From assembly GCA_013115135.1 (NCBI GenBank), contig JABANP010000164.1, positions 1-64,000 on the forward strand: a DNA stretch of 64,000 bases, written 5' to 3'. Made by a program: the position numbers and the translations under genes. Positions 34,160-45,711 of the stretch are shown here, one piece after another (position 1 is the stretch's first letter; every line of letters begins with the position of its first letter). The notes under the pieces were generated by a model. It saw nothing but the letters and a program-made list of their open reading frames with translations, did no database searches and was not told the DNA's origin. The DNA is from Perkinsus olseni (lineage: Eukaryota > Perkinsozoa > Perkinsida > Perkinsidae).

Positions 34160-34213
34160 GAGGGTTCAAACGGGGCGTCTTGGCGCATAGCATCCCCGGT
34201 TCAAATCCGGGAA
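34160..34213 (+). other. tRNA 3'-half-like fragment
   Basis: CCCCGGTTCAAATCCGGGA folds as a perfect T arm with TTCAAAT loop and is followed by ATTGCACC, a plausible acceptor strand. The matching 5' acceptor (GGTGCAAT) is absent upstream. Confidence 0.35.
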
Positions 34214-34531
34214 TTGCACCCATGCCCCAATTCATGCCAGGCTGCACTCAGGAATTTCCGCCATGGCCGTTGTACTGGTTGCTCGGAGCGACAATGACGC
34301 GCCTGAGGGGAATGACGCGCGTTATCAATCGCAACATGCTCTCCGATGAGACCGGCGGAGGCACGCTGAGACTCATCGTGACATGCAGATGCCGGTTATA
34401 TACGAAGTCGAGCAAGTTCTAGCCAACCCGAGAAGCCTATTCTTCAAGCTTCTGGAAGGAAATTTACGTGCCGTTGACATGCGGGGTGTGATTTAAATCC
34501 GTAAGAGCTGGGTACTGAACATGTATTTTCA

Positions 34532-34604
34532 GCCCAGATAGCTCAGTTGGGAGAGCGCCAGACTGAAGATCTGGAGGTCCTCAGTTCGATCCTGGGTCTG
34601 GGCA
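34532..34604 (+). tRNA. tRNA-Phe (GAA)
   Basis: Full 73-nt cloverleaf: acceptor GCCCAGA pairs with TCTGGGC and ends in discriminator A. The D arm is in TAGCTCAGTTGGGAGAGC. The anticodon stem CCAGA/TCTGG encloses a loop with GAA. The T arm with TTCGATC loop follows. No intron. It decodes UUC and UUU. Confidence 0.95.
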
Positions 34605-34885
34605 TTGTGGTTTACTAAATGGTGTTAAGTCCTCTTTCCTTGGACGACTCGTACCCCTTCTTACCAAGATCGGACCTCGGTCGGAACGTTCGTCAACCCA
34701 CGCAATGGTCAATATTGAAGAGCAACGAGAGTGCTCACGGATCTCATCAAGAAATAAAGTGAAACTCTCAACGAGGTATGATTGTGTGAGAGAGACAGGA
34801 GAACCGGAAGAGAACTTTTGAAAGAGAGCACCGGGGCAATACGAAGGTTGGCGGCAACGACCTTGTCCTCCGATAAAGCTTCTGT

Positions 34886-34945
34886 GTCGCTATCGTCTAG
34901 TGGTTAGGACGTCACGTTGTGGCCGTTCAAATCCGGGTAGCGACT
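34886..34945 (+). pseudogene. tRNA-His (GTG) with internal deletion
   Basis: The acceptor GTCGCTA pairs with TAGCGAC, the D arm (TCGTCTAGTGGTTAGGA) is canonical for tRNA-His, and the anticodon loop reads GTTGTGG (GTG). Only 60 nt separate the ends, however. The 3' side of the anticodon stem, the variable loop and the 5' T stem are missing (about 12 nt). The T loop resumes as TTCAAAT. It cannot form a standard cloverleaf, so it is most likely a pseudogene. Confidence 0.7.
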
Positions 34946-35085
34946 AATTATTCGCATTTGTTGAGTGAGGAACTCGAACGAACATTGAAAGATACAACTT
35001 GATTGGTTCTCTCTCCGTCTGTTAAACAGTGCTATAGTAACACCACTCTCTCCTGTCAATGCTGACAATCAACTGTCATGCGCGA

Positions 35086-37980
35086 TCACAGTTGTCCAGG
35101 CAAGCCTCGTGACTTGACGGCCGCCAGAGCCATGTGCGCTTCGATCACCTCCCGACGCCTAGGATGCAGCCAACGACAAGTGACGTTCGGTCTGGAGAAG
35201 ACCGCTCACCGCTGATCGGCACGCCGGTCAATCGCCTTCTGCCGGAGGATGAGCACTACTGTCAGGGCCATAGCCAGTCCGTAGGGTACAAGGGACGACA
35301 CCTGATTGAATGAAGGATATGCGGCGGGGGGTATCTCCACTCTGAGAACACACCACCCAAAATGACCCACCACACACGAGACTAAGAGGCCAGCCATGGT
35401 CGGATCCACGAAGGGCTCAACCTCTGAGAAGGCCACCAACGCGAAAGCCACTCCTGTACTCGATGAAGTTGGGAATGGGTGAATCACGCATGCGCCACCG
35501 GGTAGCGAAACAAGCTGCGCCGTCGGAGGACCGTCCGTCTCATTTCGATATACATCAGAATAGTCGTAGATAGTGAGCTGTTGCAGATGAGGGGAGACCT
35601 GAAGTTACGAGCAGCGGCCTTGATTGCGCTTCTATCATATCGGGAGTACGAGTTTGCACCAGCTCTAACTCTTTGCGAGTAGGCAACTGAATAGGCTGCA
35701 TCAGCCTCTTACTTCCCACACGGACTTGAGCTCCGTGGTCCCGTCAGAGCCGCTGACGTCGACATAAGAAGCTAGAGGCTGCCTGGCCGAAACAACTGTG
35801 CCTTGCCTCGTTGTAAGGAAAACCCGGCTGTGGCCCTCGTCGACCAGAGCTTCATCAACGAGAAGGCTCGACAACGCTCGAACATCGATCGTAGCTCGGC
35901 CAACCAGAAACGGCTCGCCCACGACAGCGGGGAACACACTCTTCCAAATCATCTAGGAACTCATGGGAACAAGCGAGCGAGTGTGGCAAGGGCCCACCGT
36001 GTAGACCGGGATGAGATATTGATTGCTGGCGTCCGGTCGGATGGTGGGACCCGCCCAAAGAGTAGGAGCTTCATTCGAGTCAAGTGGAGTATCAGACTCG
36101 TCGAGGGAAGAGCCTACCTAACTTCCTCCGACCACGATATCGCACCGCGTCTCGAAAGCTTACCAATCTCATACCATGCAGTAGAATGAGAGTCAAATGC
36201 CTCGCTCCGCTGTAGACACCCGAGAGAGCCAATCGAAAAGCACGAAGGTGCGTCACTTTGTAGTAGTATGTTCTCAACGGCCCCGCTGGGATTCTCGACG
36301 GCGTTAACCTGAATCGGATGATGTTCAGCAGTGGATACAGTGCTCCCGTTTCGCGGATCAGCGCACTGCACGACGGAATTACTGAGACTATATGTGGCGA
36401 GGTGGAGAAGGCGAGCTCGACGGAAATGAGGCCTTCAATCTGCCCGAAAGCCGGTTCTACAAGTTGCCGAATGGTGCCTGAAACGCTGAGACCCTACAAA
36501 GTGACCACGATCGGCTACTGCGGACTCCACAAGGCTACAGGAGATGCAATATGACTTGTGAATGCACAACAGTCCCGCATTTCAAGAGCCTCGGTATTTC
36601 AAAGAGGTTGAGCACGAGACTAGTGATCCCGTGGTCGCGGGTTCAAGGCCCGTCCATAGTGATAATCTTACACGAAAAATTAGTGTCCTCGAACCCATTA
36701 CCGTAATTGAACTCCTCGGTGTATATCTGCTTCATCACGGCCCAATGTATGGTATCACGTACTTGCATTGCAGCCCCGAGCCAACTCTGACCAAAGCACC
36801 CAACTGTGCGGATCCACAGCCTCGAGATTTAATCAGATGAATCCAGCTTTTCCGAAGCGCTTTTTCAAGCGTAGAATTATGCAGGGCAGCAGCAACTCAC
36901 GGAGCGCCGAATGGCACATCTACATTATTGCGCTAGCACCTGTATTTCGGCCGTCACACGAGGACCAATGCCGTTGCGAAGAAAGATGTCCCGTTGCCTC
37001 TCCGCTGTAGTGGTGTAATGGAGGTTTGCCGCTATGATAAGTCCACTGCCGGCCATCATGCATAAAACCTAAGGACAGACCAGCGGCTGGCTACCAGCCC
37101 ACATCCCGATGGATATTGGCGGTGACTAACCGGTTTGAGAGATGTGGACACGAGAATGAGCATAGCTATGCTATGATAGCGAGAACAACAGGACAGGGTG
37201 GATACTCCTCGCTGGCCATCACACTACGGGGAGCAGCAAAGGTCCTTACCAGTACAAATCCTGTTATCCGCAGCAACTTCATATTGAAAGCGCCCGACTG
37301 TGCAGGCTGAGATTGGAAAAAGGTCAACGATGCTTCGTTGAGGGGTGCGAGTAGGTCCACTTACGCTGAAAAATCTCTCTGCTAGGCCTCCGGAAACAGG
37401 GCGGTCCTGATACGCTGCTCCCACTACTCGTGCTGCAGCAGCTCGGTCGCTGAGAGAAGACCTTCTGCAGCTGTAGTACCAACTTTGCGTTAACGTACGC
37501 TAACTGAGCTCCAACCGAGCCTCGAATGTTCCGACTTCTGAGGCCTTTGCTGCTTCCACTGCCTGAGCCAGAGCCGAACATCATCGCCGCCACGTTAAGC
37601 GAACGCGATGTAGGTACAATCTGATGCAAACAGAGACCGGCCTAGTGCTTCCAGAAGGATTCTTACAGCCCTCCTGTTCGCCACTTGAACTTGTGAGAAT
37701 CTTCGGCCACCTCTCTGGATCTTCACATCAGCGGCTGTGCTGTCATCCAGTGATATATTCTTCTGTCCTTGCTCTCCTGTATTGATGAGTTATGAGCAGC
37801 TGTAAGCTAACGTGAATTCGTTCATACCTGGGGTCCCGTCGACAGCGTCTGAACCCGATGGCTGCTGACAGTGATTCCTTCGATCTCAAGACAGGCACCA
37901 ACGGTTCACCTCTCGTGTTCCTTCGCGCTTGAATGCTTGAAATGCTTGAGAGAGCCTCCTCATCGCCTGCAAAGATGAAC
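35086..37980 (-). CDS. Membrane protein with Cache-type extracellular sensor
   Basis: Many-exon gene, with the 3' half best supported. In order: a basic, serine-rich N-terminal region (IVPTSRSLNVAAMMFGSGSG; RSRNIRGSVGAQLAYVNAKL), then TIRQLVEPAFGQIEGLISVE, ENILLQSDAPSCFSIGSLG, then APTLWAGPTIRPDASNQYLI and PVYTVGP. Next come FPAVVGEPFLVGRATIDVRA and LSSLLVDEAL, then SRVFLTTRQGTVVSA. The run from LWAGP to GTVVSA follows the second half of a double-Cache ligand-sensing fold (PVYxxx..vG...iDV..LssLL..). A transmembrane helix (VSSLVPYGLAMALTVVLILR) follows. A donor (CAGCG|GTGAGC, about 35207) splices to a last exon ending EAHMALAAVKSRGLPGQL at TGA 35086-35088. No kinase or cyclase follows the helix. 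The 5' end (exons at about 37640-37970) is tentative. Confidence 0.5.
36618..36655 (+). other. tRNA 3'-half-like fragment
   Basis: GCGGGTTCAAGGCCCGT is a T-arm-like hairpin with a TTCAAG loop. No 5' half is found. It lies opposite the Cache-protein gene and is one of several tRNA-like pieces between 33.3 and 36.7 kb. Confidence 0.25.
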
Positions 37981-38080
37981 AGTTGCCTGCCAATAGAGTC
38001 CCTCAACTAGTGTACCGTACACTGTGTACGCAACCTCGGTCAATCAGCAAGCAATGGTGCATAGCATGATACAGCGTAGG

Positions 38081-40871
38081 TCAATAATGATACGATCGAT
38101 CCACCAGACGCAGAAGTCTCTTAAGGAAGGTCGATCCTTGCTTCGCCGGCCCTCCCATAGCTGCGAGGGACAGTGTGTCGATTATGGAGTCTCTCGAGGA
38201 CTGCAGGAGAGCACTGTCGACCTCCGCCACACTCCCTAAGACCCTTCGAGAGAAATCTCCAGTGGCGGTGTTGGCCAAAGAAGCTTGAATAAGTAACCTT
38301 AACGCCTCAGTGGACAGTGCCTTCGCTATTTCTTCATCGACAGTCAGTATAGTTTGCAGCGATGAGATTTCAAATTCCACTGCCAGTAATAGAAGATACT
38401 CCCAGGTCCTCGAGTCAAGCCGCAAGGACGCCAGTGCCTCCTCTGCACCGCGCGCTACAGGTCGACTTCCCAAGGCAACCGCCGCAGCAAGGCAAGTCGA
38501 GTTGTCACGTTGGTCAGCCATAACAGTAGCTATAAAGTCCTGCAGGCCCGCGTCCGTGAAGAGCCTCACTCTGAAGCTGGTGGGATCCGCAGGCATGTGT
38601 AGGTGACCAAGTGCGGCTAAGGCCACCCTCCGTGCATCGGGTGCCCCTGTGGCGTATTGAAGCACGTCGATTGGCTCATACCGTGGGACCGATGACCGCG
38701 GTATGACTGGCTGAGTCGGTCTAGTATGTTGCATCCCGAGCCTTTGATGCAGCATGCGTCTTTTGGCCCGTTCCACAATAGACCGAGGATGTGTGACAGT
38801 GCTCTCGTCGGAAGTGCGCCGATCGCCGCGAGGATAGCTCAGGCGTAGAGTGATTGCTCGGTTGAGGACAGATGCGACCCTGGATAAGAGGGAGGAGTCC
38901 ATCTCCGACGAGGTGAGGACGATCAGGGCACCGATAGCTGCTGCCGCGTCATCACTGAAGTACGGCAATGATGCTGTCAATAGCGTATGGGCGGATAACC
39001 CCCCGGAACCTGCGGCACGACAGTGTGAGCTCTCGAAGCCAGGCCCACCCATACTGCGTGTATCCTCTGCGAAGGAAGCTTCGAAAAGCGATATGCTGCC
39101 GGGCAGGCGTTGCGGAGAAGGTGACCGGTGCTCTTCGCCGCGACCCCAATTAGCCCGTGGTGATGTCGCTGTCGATACCAAATGAGGACTGGGCTGTGAG
39201 ACCTGAAAGGACCGTTCTCGAGAAGGACGAAATTATGAACCCACCTCCTGGTGGCGATGAAGTTCTTCAACAGACGACCGTAGCCTCTGGTTTTCAGTCT
39301 CGAGGTTGTCCAAGTGACGAGTCAGCCGCTCCACCTGTTCGGATATGTAGCTCGGCGAGGTCTCAAGACAGGCTATCGACCTCTGCAAGGCTGTGCTCAG
39401 CCGCTCGATGTTCAACTTCTATAATCTCCTCCCGGACCGACTTATTCTCCGCCTCCAGATCAGCAACTCTCTTCCGCAGCTTCGCTTGAATCGAAGTTGC
39501 TTTATCAACATCCTGAGAATGCTCAGCGTTAGCCGCGTGCTGTTCTACAACACAGACACGTTGCCGTGGCCTTCTTACCTCTCGTGCATCTTCTAGTCGC
39601 TTCTTCAGGCGAATGCATTCATCCCTAGCGGCCCCAGCAGCAGTTTTCAGAGTGGATACTCTCGCCCGAAGAGCCTGGACTTCAACACTCGGCGGTTGGG
39701 GCGGGGCTTGAGGTCCCTCTGTGGACTGGTTCCTTGATACCTGACGGGGACGGACACTTGACCAGCGTCGCTGGTCAACAAAGTAGGATACTGGTTCAGC
39801 AATCTCACGATCAAGCCACGAGAAAAAACGAAACCAGATAGATCGTCGGTACCACAGCGAGCAGGGAAGCTGGAGCCCGGCTCAAATCGGTAAAACTCAC
39901 ATCGGCATTAGTAGCAGCCGACATATCATTCATCTTCTTCTTCAGTCTGGCGTACTCTTCCTTTGCAGAGGCGGCTGTCGATTTATAAGATGCAATTCGC
40001 GACCTCAGCGACTTCAGCTCCTCCTGCATCGCGGAATTCGCCTTCTCCCTCTCCCTCCTCTCAGCGGCAGTTTGGCGAGTCTCTTGCAGCATACAAGTGA
40101 CTCGACTCATCAGCGCTTCCAACTGCCACGACTACATCCCCCAGACGGGCCTGCCAGGTGCTCACCCTTTTCGTCAGCTTCCCTGCTGTTGAATTCAATG
40201 ACGACTGAGCGTCAACCAGCAGCCTTGCCGCAAGGTCTTGTATCATTTGCTGTGCCTTCACTATCTCCGCCCCCATCGCGCTTTGACGTTGCATCAACGT
40301 CCTCTCTCGAGCACTCACATCCGCCGCTTTCTTGACTACAAGGCTATGCAGAGTACTCAACTCTTCAGCTGCTATCTAAGAACAGAAATCTGCTCCGATG
40401 AAAAGCCCAAAGATAAAGAGGTCTCCCAGGCGACGAGGGAGAACCACCGTCTCCTTGGGGAAGAGAGGAAGCATAATCCACGCTACGTTGAGGTGAGCAT
40501 GGTTCCCATGGCCCGCAGATCCTCACCAAGGCGGATGCAGCGTTCCCGCCCGGGAAGCTAGTGGTCAGTATTGACGAGGAGGCCCTCAGGCTGTCACCAC
40601 CATCATCATCTCCAATACCGAACACTGTCGTATCATCAACACACGAATGCCTAGCCCCAGTGGACGGGATACACTGATGCTCATCTGTTGCCACCCGGAA
40701 GCCGTCCCCAGGAGTTATTGGAGAGGGCCTGATCACATATGTACGATCGAAGTCGGGCTGAAAGTGGCAGTGAACTAACCCGAAATCCGAAGCGAATTTA
40801 TCATCGCTGTCGGGCTGCTCCCTCGAGCCTGTTGCCGCTGGCGTTGAAAACATGCGTGACGGTGGCATCAT
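38081..40871 (-). CDS. Large coiled-coil protein with helical C-terminal region
   Basis: Starts at the ATG at 40869-40871 (MMPPSRMFSTPAATGSREQP), an acidic and serine-rich head. Coiled-coil exons follow: about 40062-40379 (ELSTLHSLVVKKAADVSARE, AKQ-type heptads), and about 39890-40110 (RREREKANSAMQEELKSLRS, KEEYARLKKKMNDMSA). Others are at 39.4-39.75 kb, and about 39245-39415 (ERLTRHLDNLETENQRLRSS). A 43-nt intron separates the first two of these, and one of about 42 nt joins the last to the long final exon (38081 to about 39205). The final exon is alanine/leucine-rich and helical (RRVALAALGHLHMPADPT, EEALASLRLDSRTWEYLLLL), resembling an alpha-solenoid. Function unknown; a scaffold role is inferred. 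A broken copy of its 5' end lies at 55.6-56.1 kb. Confidence 0.65.
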
Positions 40872-41644
40872 GGAGCAGTAGGCTGACCGCTACAGTGTGG
40901 TGACCACCCACGCGACCATACATATACCGTCCACGTCACCCCACGACAATGCGATGTTATGATTGACTACCAAACACAGAGCTCCTCTGATAGGATAAGA
41001 GTCAAGTCGGAGAGATCCTCATCTTTCATGGAATCACGAATTCACTTCTAGTTTGCGCTTCTCCGTAGACCCGCATGATCTCCCCACTTCGTCCAATACC
41101 GGTATCCTTGTAGAATCGGTGAGAAGAGATGTACACACGGTGATTTCAAGGATGTTGGCATCGGGTCACTGCTACACGTTGTAACCTACGATGTTTGCCT
41201 ACAACAGATTTGCCTCTAGCAGAAGGTCCGGGCCTGGATACGCTCATCTTCCTCTCTTGACGTTCCATCTTCAGAGCCTGTAGTTCTTTACGAAGCTCGC
41301 CAATCTCACTCAGTAAAGCAATATTCTCCTGCAAGTCTCGTACTCTGATCAGCTGCCGGGCAAAGCTTCGTACTTCTGCAACCCGCAAGTTGCGGGCCGC
41401 AATTCTTCAGCTGTTTGTGATTGTGAATGCCAAAAACTCAACGGATCATGAGACCCAGCTACAAAGCAACCATCAGCTCGGAGACGAGGAGCCAAAGAGT
41501 AGTAACACGCAAACTGATCAGAAATGATTTTCTCTCGATTTCAAGAGACCTATTCAACCCACCCTCAGGACAACTACGGTGCCTTCATTCAGCTCACCAG
41601 TCGTATAATGTTCTAACTGCCTCGCAGACTCCCACAGGATACCC

Positions 41645-41680
41645 ATACCGGTCGGCTGTCGGCTGTCGGCTGTCGGCTGG
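41645..41680. repeat. GGCTGTC short tandem repeat
   Basis: GTCGG CTGTCGG units repeat about four times (cggctgtcggctgtcggctg). A local slippage tract inside the CFAP57 pseudogene. Confidence 0.6.
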
Positions 41681-41958
41681 CAACTCCTGGCAACCTTTAT
41701 CGTCAGAGGTCTAGTATCGCCGTCATCCACTCGTTGTTGCTCCTCCCTCACTCCCTGACCGCATTACCTGAACCAGCCTTCGGCCGAGACAACGCTCACA
41801 GGAGTAACTAGCAAAGACAGCATTCAATGGCCGAGAGAGAGAATCAGCATTGGTAATCGTCCTACTACTGTCGCGAATCACCACCCTCCTTCTCACGCAG
41901 TTTCGAGAGATCCTGCTGCATCGCTTTCACCGCCGCAGATCCTTTTACCACTCATAAA

Positions 41959-41977
41959 CAGGTCAATCATTGACCTG
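41959..41977. repeat. Palindrome, 9+1+9
   Basis: CAGGTCAAT, centre C, ATTGACCTG. Perfect arms with a one-base centre. One of the palindrome swarm. Confidence 0.9.
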
Positions 41978-42360
41978 TCAATGATACCATACGGCCGTCC
42001 CTGCGGCCCGCTCGAAGCTTGGTGTATCCTCATACATGTACTTCACAAGAATAGAACCCTCCTTCTCTCTCAGGGAAGTACTCTAAACGGACTTTTCACA
42101 AACCGTCTGTGACGAATGTTTCCTATTCGCTATTCACGAAGATATTCGACTGACTTTGCAACCTTTGGAGCCGCCGAGAGGCTACCTTCCGTTCGCACTC
42201 TCGAATAAATAAGTTTGTGCATAACGTACTTACCGCTAAACCCACACTTCTTTGACTATCATTCTTCTCCTCTCGAAGCATCTCGTCCCTGAAGTAGCTG
42301 GCCTGGGGCGTTCGAGCGACAAACCGTTGCGAGATGGTAAGATACCTCTCAGGCACGGTT

Positions 42361-43104
42361 AGAGCTACTCTGGATCTTTAACGCGGAACTCTACTGATTC
42401 ACAAGATATTCGCCGGTGTGTCTCCTATCACTTCGTATGGATTTGATATCCATGGTAACCGCACCTCTTCTTCTGGTGCTGTAGGCCCCCCCGATCGCAC
42501 TTCCCTTTCTACTCTGCGATCGCCCCTGCGTGCTTTGAATCTTAGATCCACATAGCCACGCTTCCCAGTTCCCTACTAAGTCAGCGTCAGAAACGGCCTT
42601 CAGCACGGTGTGGCTCATTGATAGCAGGAGAGAAGCAGACCTGCTGGCCTCACGAATGACTATCTGGTATGATCCGAATTGAATGAGCTACCACAACGCA
42701 ACTGACGAAGCTCTTAGAGTAGCAGCACTCATACACATCGTCTACGACTTGCTAAGGTATCGTTACCTTGAGAAAACGCCAAAAGCGCATGCTGCCACTG
42801 GAGCACTGCAACCAAAAAGCCAACCCTCATGGGTTAACCCGGCCGATGGCATACATCACCAAAATGGCTTGGGAACGCGTATTCTGCTGTCGAGCTTGAT
42901 CGACTGCTGCTGGGAATTGGCAGCCCGCGCTTCAGCTAGTCGGGAAAGCTGAGCCGACTGAGACTGCAGCACACGTATGCCTAGTGAAGATAGTCGTCCG
43001 CTCATCATCATCAACCCAGTCCCACTTTGAAGAGTCGAACACCAGTGCCGTATCATAGGCCTTCCTCACACGTCCAGCATATATGCTCCGTGAACGGCGG
43101 GAAC
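42361..43104. other. Unassigned, between CFAP57 fragment and Kelch gene 1
   Basis: Minus-strand frames at about 42391-42618 and 42856-43056 may be further eroded CFAP57 exons, but I could not match them. Nothing else seen. Confidence 0.3.
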
Positions 43105-44366
43105 TCAAGTTGGAGTCACGCGGTAATAACGGGAGTGATTGACTAGGACTTTATCAGAGGATGAAGGCTCCTCATCCGGGTATGGACTGAAGATCTCAGC
43201 AAATCTTCTGAGCTCGACTAGGGATTCCGGCGACTCACAGGCAACCGAGTCGCTGTCATTATCTACAGTCATGAAGCCACCAACCAGGATGACACAGCAG
43301 CCTACACTGTAGGCCCTACAGTCACCGCTTTACAAGGAGACCTAGCCTGAGGCATCTCGGGTATAACCCTCGTAGAGGTCAACATGCTCACGCGTCCTGG
43401 GGTGGCGGCTTCCTGGAGCGGCACGAAGTACTGACTATCCAATGGCACCACTTCAGTGGTAGACACTTCTATCAATTCCCTATTGATGACAACATCACCT
43501 CCAAAGACACCAAAACAGCTTCTAGACTCATCCAGCCAAGCCACGCCGCATGATGACCGTCCCGCACTCAGTCGTACCGAAAGAACCGACCAACTGCAAG
43601 GAGTTGTCGTAGTGTCGAGAATGTAGATGAGGTCCGAGAGCTGTGGGGGGTATCGCCTCAAGACACCACCGACGATGAACAGTCGACCATTCTTCTCAAG
43701 TACTCTACCACCAGTCAAAGGACATGGCAGATGTATCCTCTCCTTTTCGTGCCTGATCCATTTGTTAGTATGCGTATCTAGAATTTCTACCTCGGATACC
43801 AATTCGCCCTTGAAAGTGCCTCCAATAGCATACAAGTACCTGTTCTCAACGAGGGCTAGACCATGCCCGAACCGAGGGACCTGCATGGTCGAGCGGAGCC
43901 ATATCCAGTCATTCAGCCATGGGTCGTAGACTTCTGCATGTGCCAGACATCGGTGTGAATGCTTTTGACAGCCACCAATGACGTATAGACGATCATCGAC
44001 ACACATCGCCGCTGCAACAATCCTTTTGCTGTTCATTCGTGGAGCTCTACACCACCGCTTAGAGTGATGATCGTACACGCTCACCGAGCTCAAAATGGAA
44101 TCTTCATCGCCGTCACAGCTCGAAAACCCGCCGCATACAAAAACGCAGTTCCTAACGGGCTCGTCATAGCAAAGGTGCGGCAAAATGTTTTCGCAAACGA
44201 CGTCCGGAGGGGTAGATGCGAAAGGGCAGGTTTCTGGGTCGTCGTACTTCGATGCCCGCAGTACTAGGGTTGCGATCAGATCTCCGTTGCGGTCCACCCA
44301 GCGGTGTTTCCGGAGAGCCGCTAGGTCCTTGCGTAGCGATAGAGATGTACGCAGGCGGTACTTCAT
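43105..44366 (-). pseudogene. Kelch-repeat protein gene 1, truncated by a palindromic insertion
   Basis: From the ATG at 44364-44366 the frame runs 354 residues to a TAG at 43302. It contains kelch blades with the GG...Y...W pattern: NCVFVCGGFSSCDGDEDS, RLYVIGGCQKHSHRCLAHAE, LYAIGGTFKGELVSEVEILD and RLFIVGGVLRRYPPQLSDL. A separate frame then continues directly (CCVILVGGFMTVDNDSDSVA) to a TGA at 43105, matching the next blade of Kelch gene 2 (VVVIGGD). The two frames rejoin if 14 bp forming a palindrome at 43300-43314 is discounted. So the coding sequence is probably broken, although a shorter protein could still be made. Kelch proteins form beta-propellers for protein binding. The blades at 43.39-43.90 kb are almost identical to gene 2. 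Confidence 0.75.
43300..43314. repeat. Palindromic insertion, 7+1+7, in Kelch gene 1
   Basis: GCCTACA, centre C, TGTAGGC. Compared with the open frame of the Kelch family this adds 14 bp, shifts the frame and creates an in-frame TAG. Confidence 0.75.
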
Positions 44367-45195
44367 AACAATAAAGTGGTTCCCAACTACGTAGGCGAGA
44401 ATAACCCCCCTTCCTCAAGCTGGAAGACCCCCCCCGACCTAAGACGCGTAAAGGTCATGCCTCGGATGCAATCGGCGAATTACCGATCAATCGGTCAATC
44501 ACGACACGTATGGTCCAGGGAGATCAGCTATGACTGAAGTTCAACAAACGATACAATTGAGATCACTGGAAGAACATTTTTCACCTACTTCACTAAGGTG
44601 GTAGGAAACGTGCGCACGTGATTAGCACACGTGTTGCTGAACCACTGGTTCAGAACCAGCCTAGACCTTGCTGCGTTGCAACCTATCCCAGAATGTAGAG
44701 ATCAGAACGCATCTTCAAAAAAGTCGCGAGCCATCGTCAGACTGGGGATCCTAGTGAAAATGCCACTGGTTCCGTTACGAACCTCCCGAACCGCAAGATG
44801 CGCTCGATCACGGTGGATCTATCTCGCGCGCCCGAAAATCTCTGCCCGACGTTATCCACAAGTCGTGGAGCTTTCTGTGAGATGCTGTGATGATCGGTAC
44901 TGGCGTTGAAGAAGATGCACGGCCGTATAGCACTTACCATTGCTTAATCGTAGGGGTTCTTTGTTACCCTATGATGAGTACGACATCGTCTGTATCCGAG
45001 GCAGCGTTGGGTCAAGTCGGGGGCTCGGCGGATAGGGATTCACAGTTTTCACATGGAATCAAAAGAATCGTTTGGGATTATCAGGGATAATTTATCACAT
45101 CACGGAGCGGAGCCAGCGACCGGAACCGTTCCGGCGGAACGTCGACACTACCGGTTCGGGAGGCCTCCCGAGGAGGCCATAAACTATGGCCCATA
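44367..45195. other. Unassigned, with one palindrome
   Basis: A minus-strand frame at about 44737-44940 (SQKAPRLVDNVGQRFSGARD) is weakly protein-like. An 8+1+8 palindrome (CTGAACCACTGGTTCAG) is at 44637-44653. No firm gene. Confidence 0.3.
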
Positions 45196-45199
45196 ATCA

Positions 45200-45445
45200 T
45201 CGACCGTTCTCCGGCCCACAAGCTCGCATCGGGAAGTGGCCGTTCGGGGACGACATATTGTAAGAGATACGGATCGCTGCGTTGGCACTTCGAATCTTCG
45301 TAGGTGTCACACTGATGGCACTAGTTGTGTAACCTTCCGAGCTATCCCATCAAATATGACAGATCCTATTGTCAGTAAGCTACTGGGTGTATATCAGCCA
45401 TTAAGGAGTTGTAGCCCTGCGAGGAATGAGACGACGAAATAAAAA
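45200..45445 (+). pseudogene. Duplicated two-exon fragment, copy A
   Basis: Paralogous to 53505-53815. Reading IIIDRS..., GKWPFGDDIL, then a GT-AG intron of about 46 nt (GTAAGAG...TTCGTAG), then CHTDGTSCVTFRAIPSNMTD. The intron position and phase match copy B, which supports spliced coding ancestry. After SNMTDP this copy loses similarity in frame, so it appears decayed. Family unknown. Confidence 0.45.
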
Positions 45446-45559
45446 GTTATCTACGTGTGAGGCTACTCGCTGCCAGCTGGACCTTGCAAGTTCCCAGGAG
45501 AGCCTCATGAGGAAGCACTCTCTGCCGAACTCATAGTTCAACTGATATGGCTCGGTTTT

Positions 45560-45711
45560 GTAATGTTTATATCGCTGATCCTATCTTGCTCCGACAAGAA
45601 GCTACGCTGAAGCTAAGCTAAGTAGCGGATGATAAGAAACAACAGATGAAAGATTGGATTCCAAATGGCAAAACCCGGGTGTTGTGTTCTCAATCAGTCA
45701 GTCTCTCCACA
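45560..45711 (+). repeat. 152-bp direct repeat, copy 1
   Basis: Identical to 46152-46303 except for one base (CCCGGGTG versus CCCGCGTG). The copies begin GTAATGTTTATATCGCTGAT and end GTCAGTCTCTCCACA, with starts 592 bp apart. Not coding as far as I can see. Confidence 0.85.

Larger units (their letters stand above)
40950..42360 (-). pseudogene. CFAP57 fragment (C-terminal coiled-coil part)
   Basis: Similar to 56.45-59.5 kb in the same order and strand. The clearest block reads RVRDLQENIALLSEIGELRK and then ELQALKMERQERKMSVSRPG, nearly identical to the intact gene at about 56985-57100. DNA similarity also links 41000-41090 with 56470-56570, about 41720 with 58860, and about 42275 with 59460. 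The intact gene spends over 3 kb on this part, whereas here it is compressed to 1.4 kb with stops and missing exons. It adjoins the 5' end of the intact coiled-coil gene. Confidence 0.7.
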
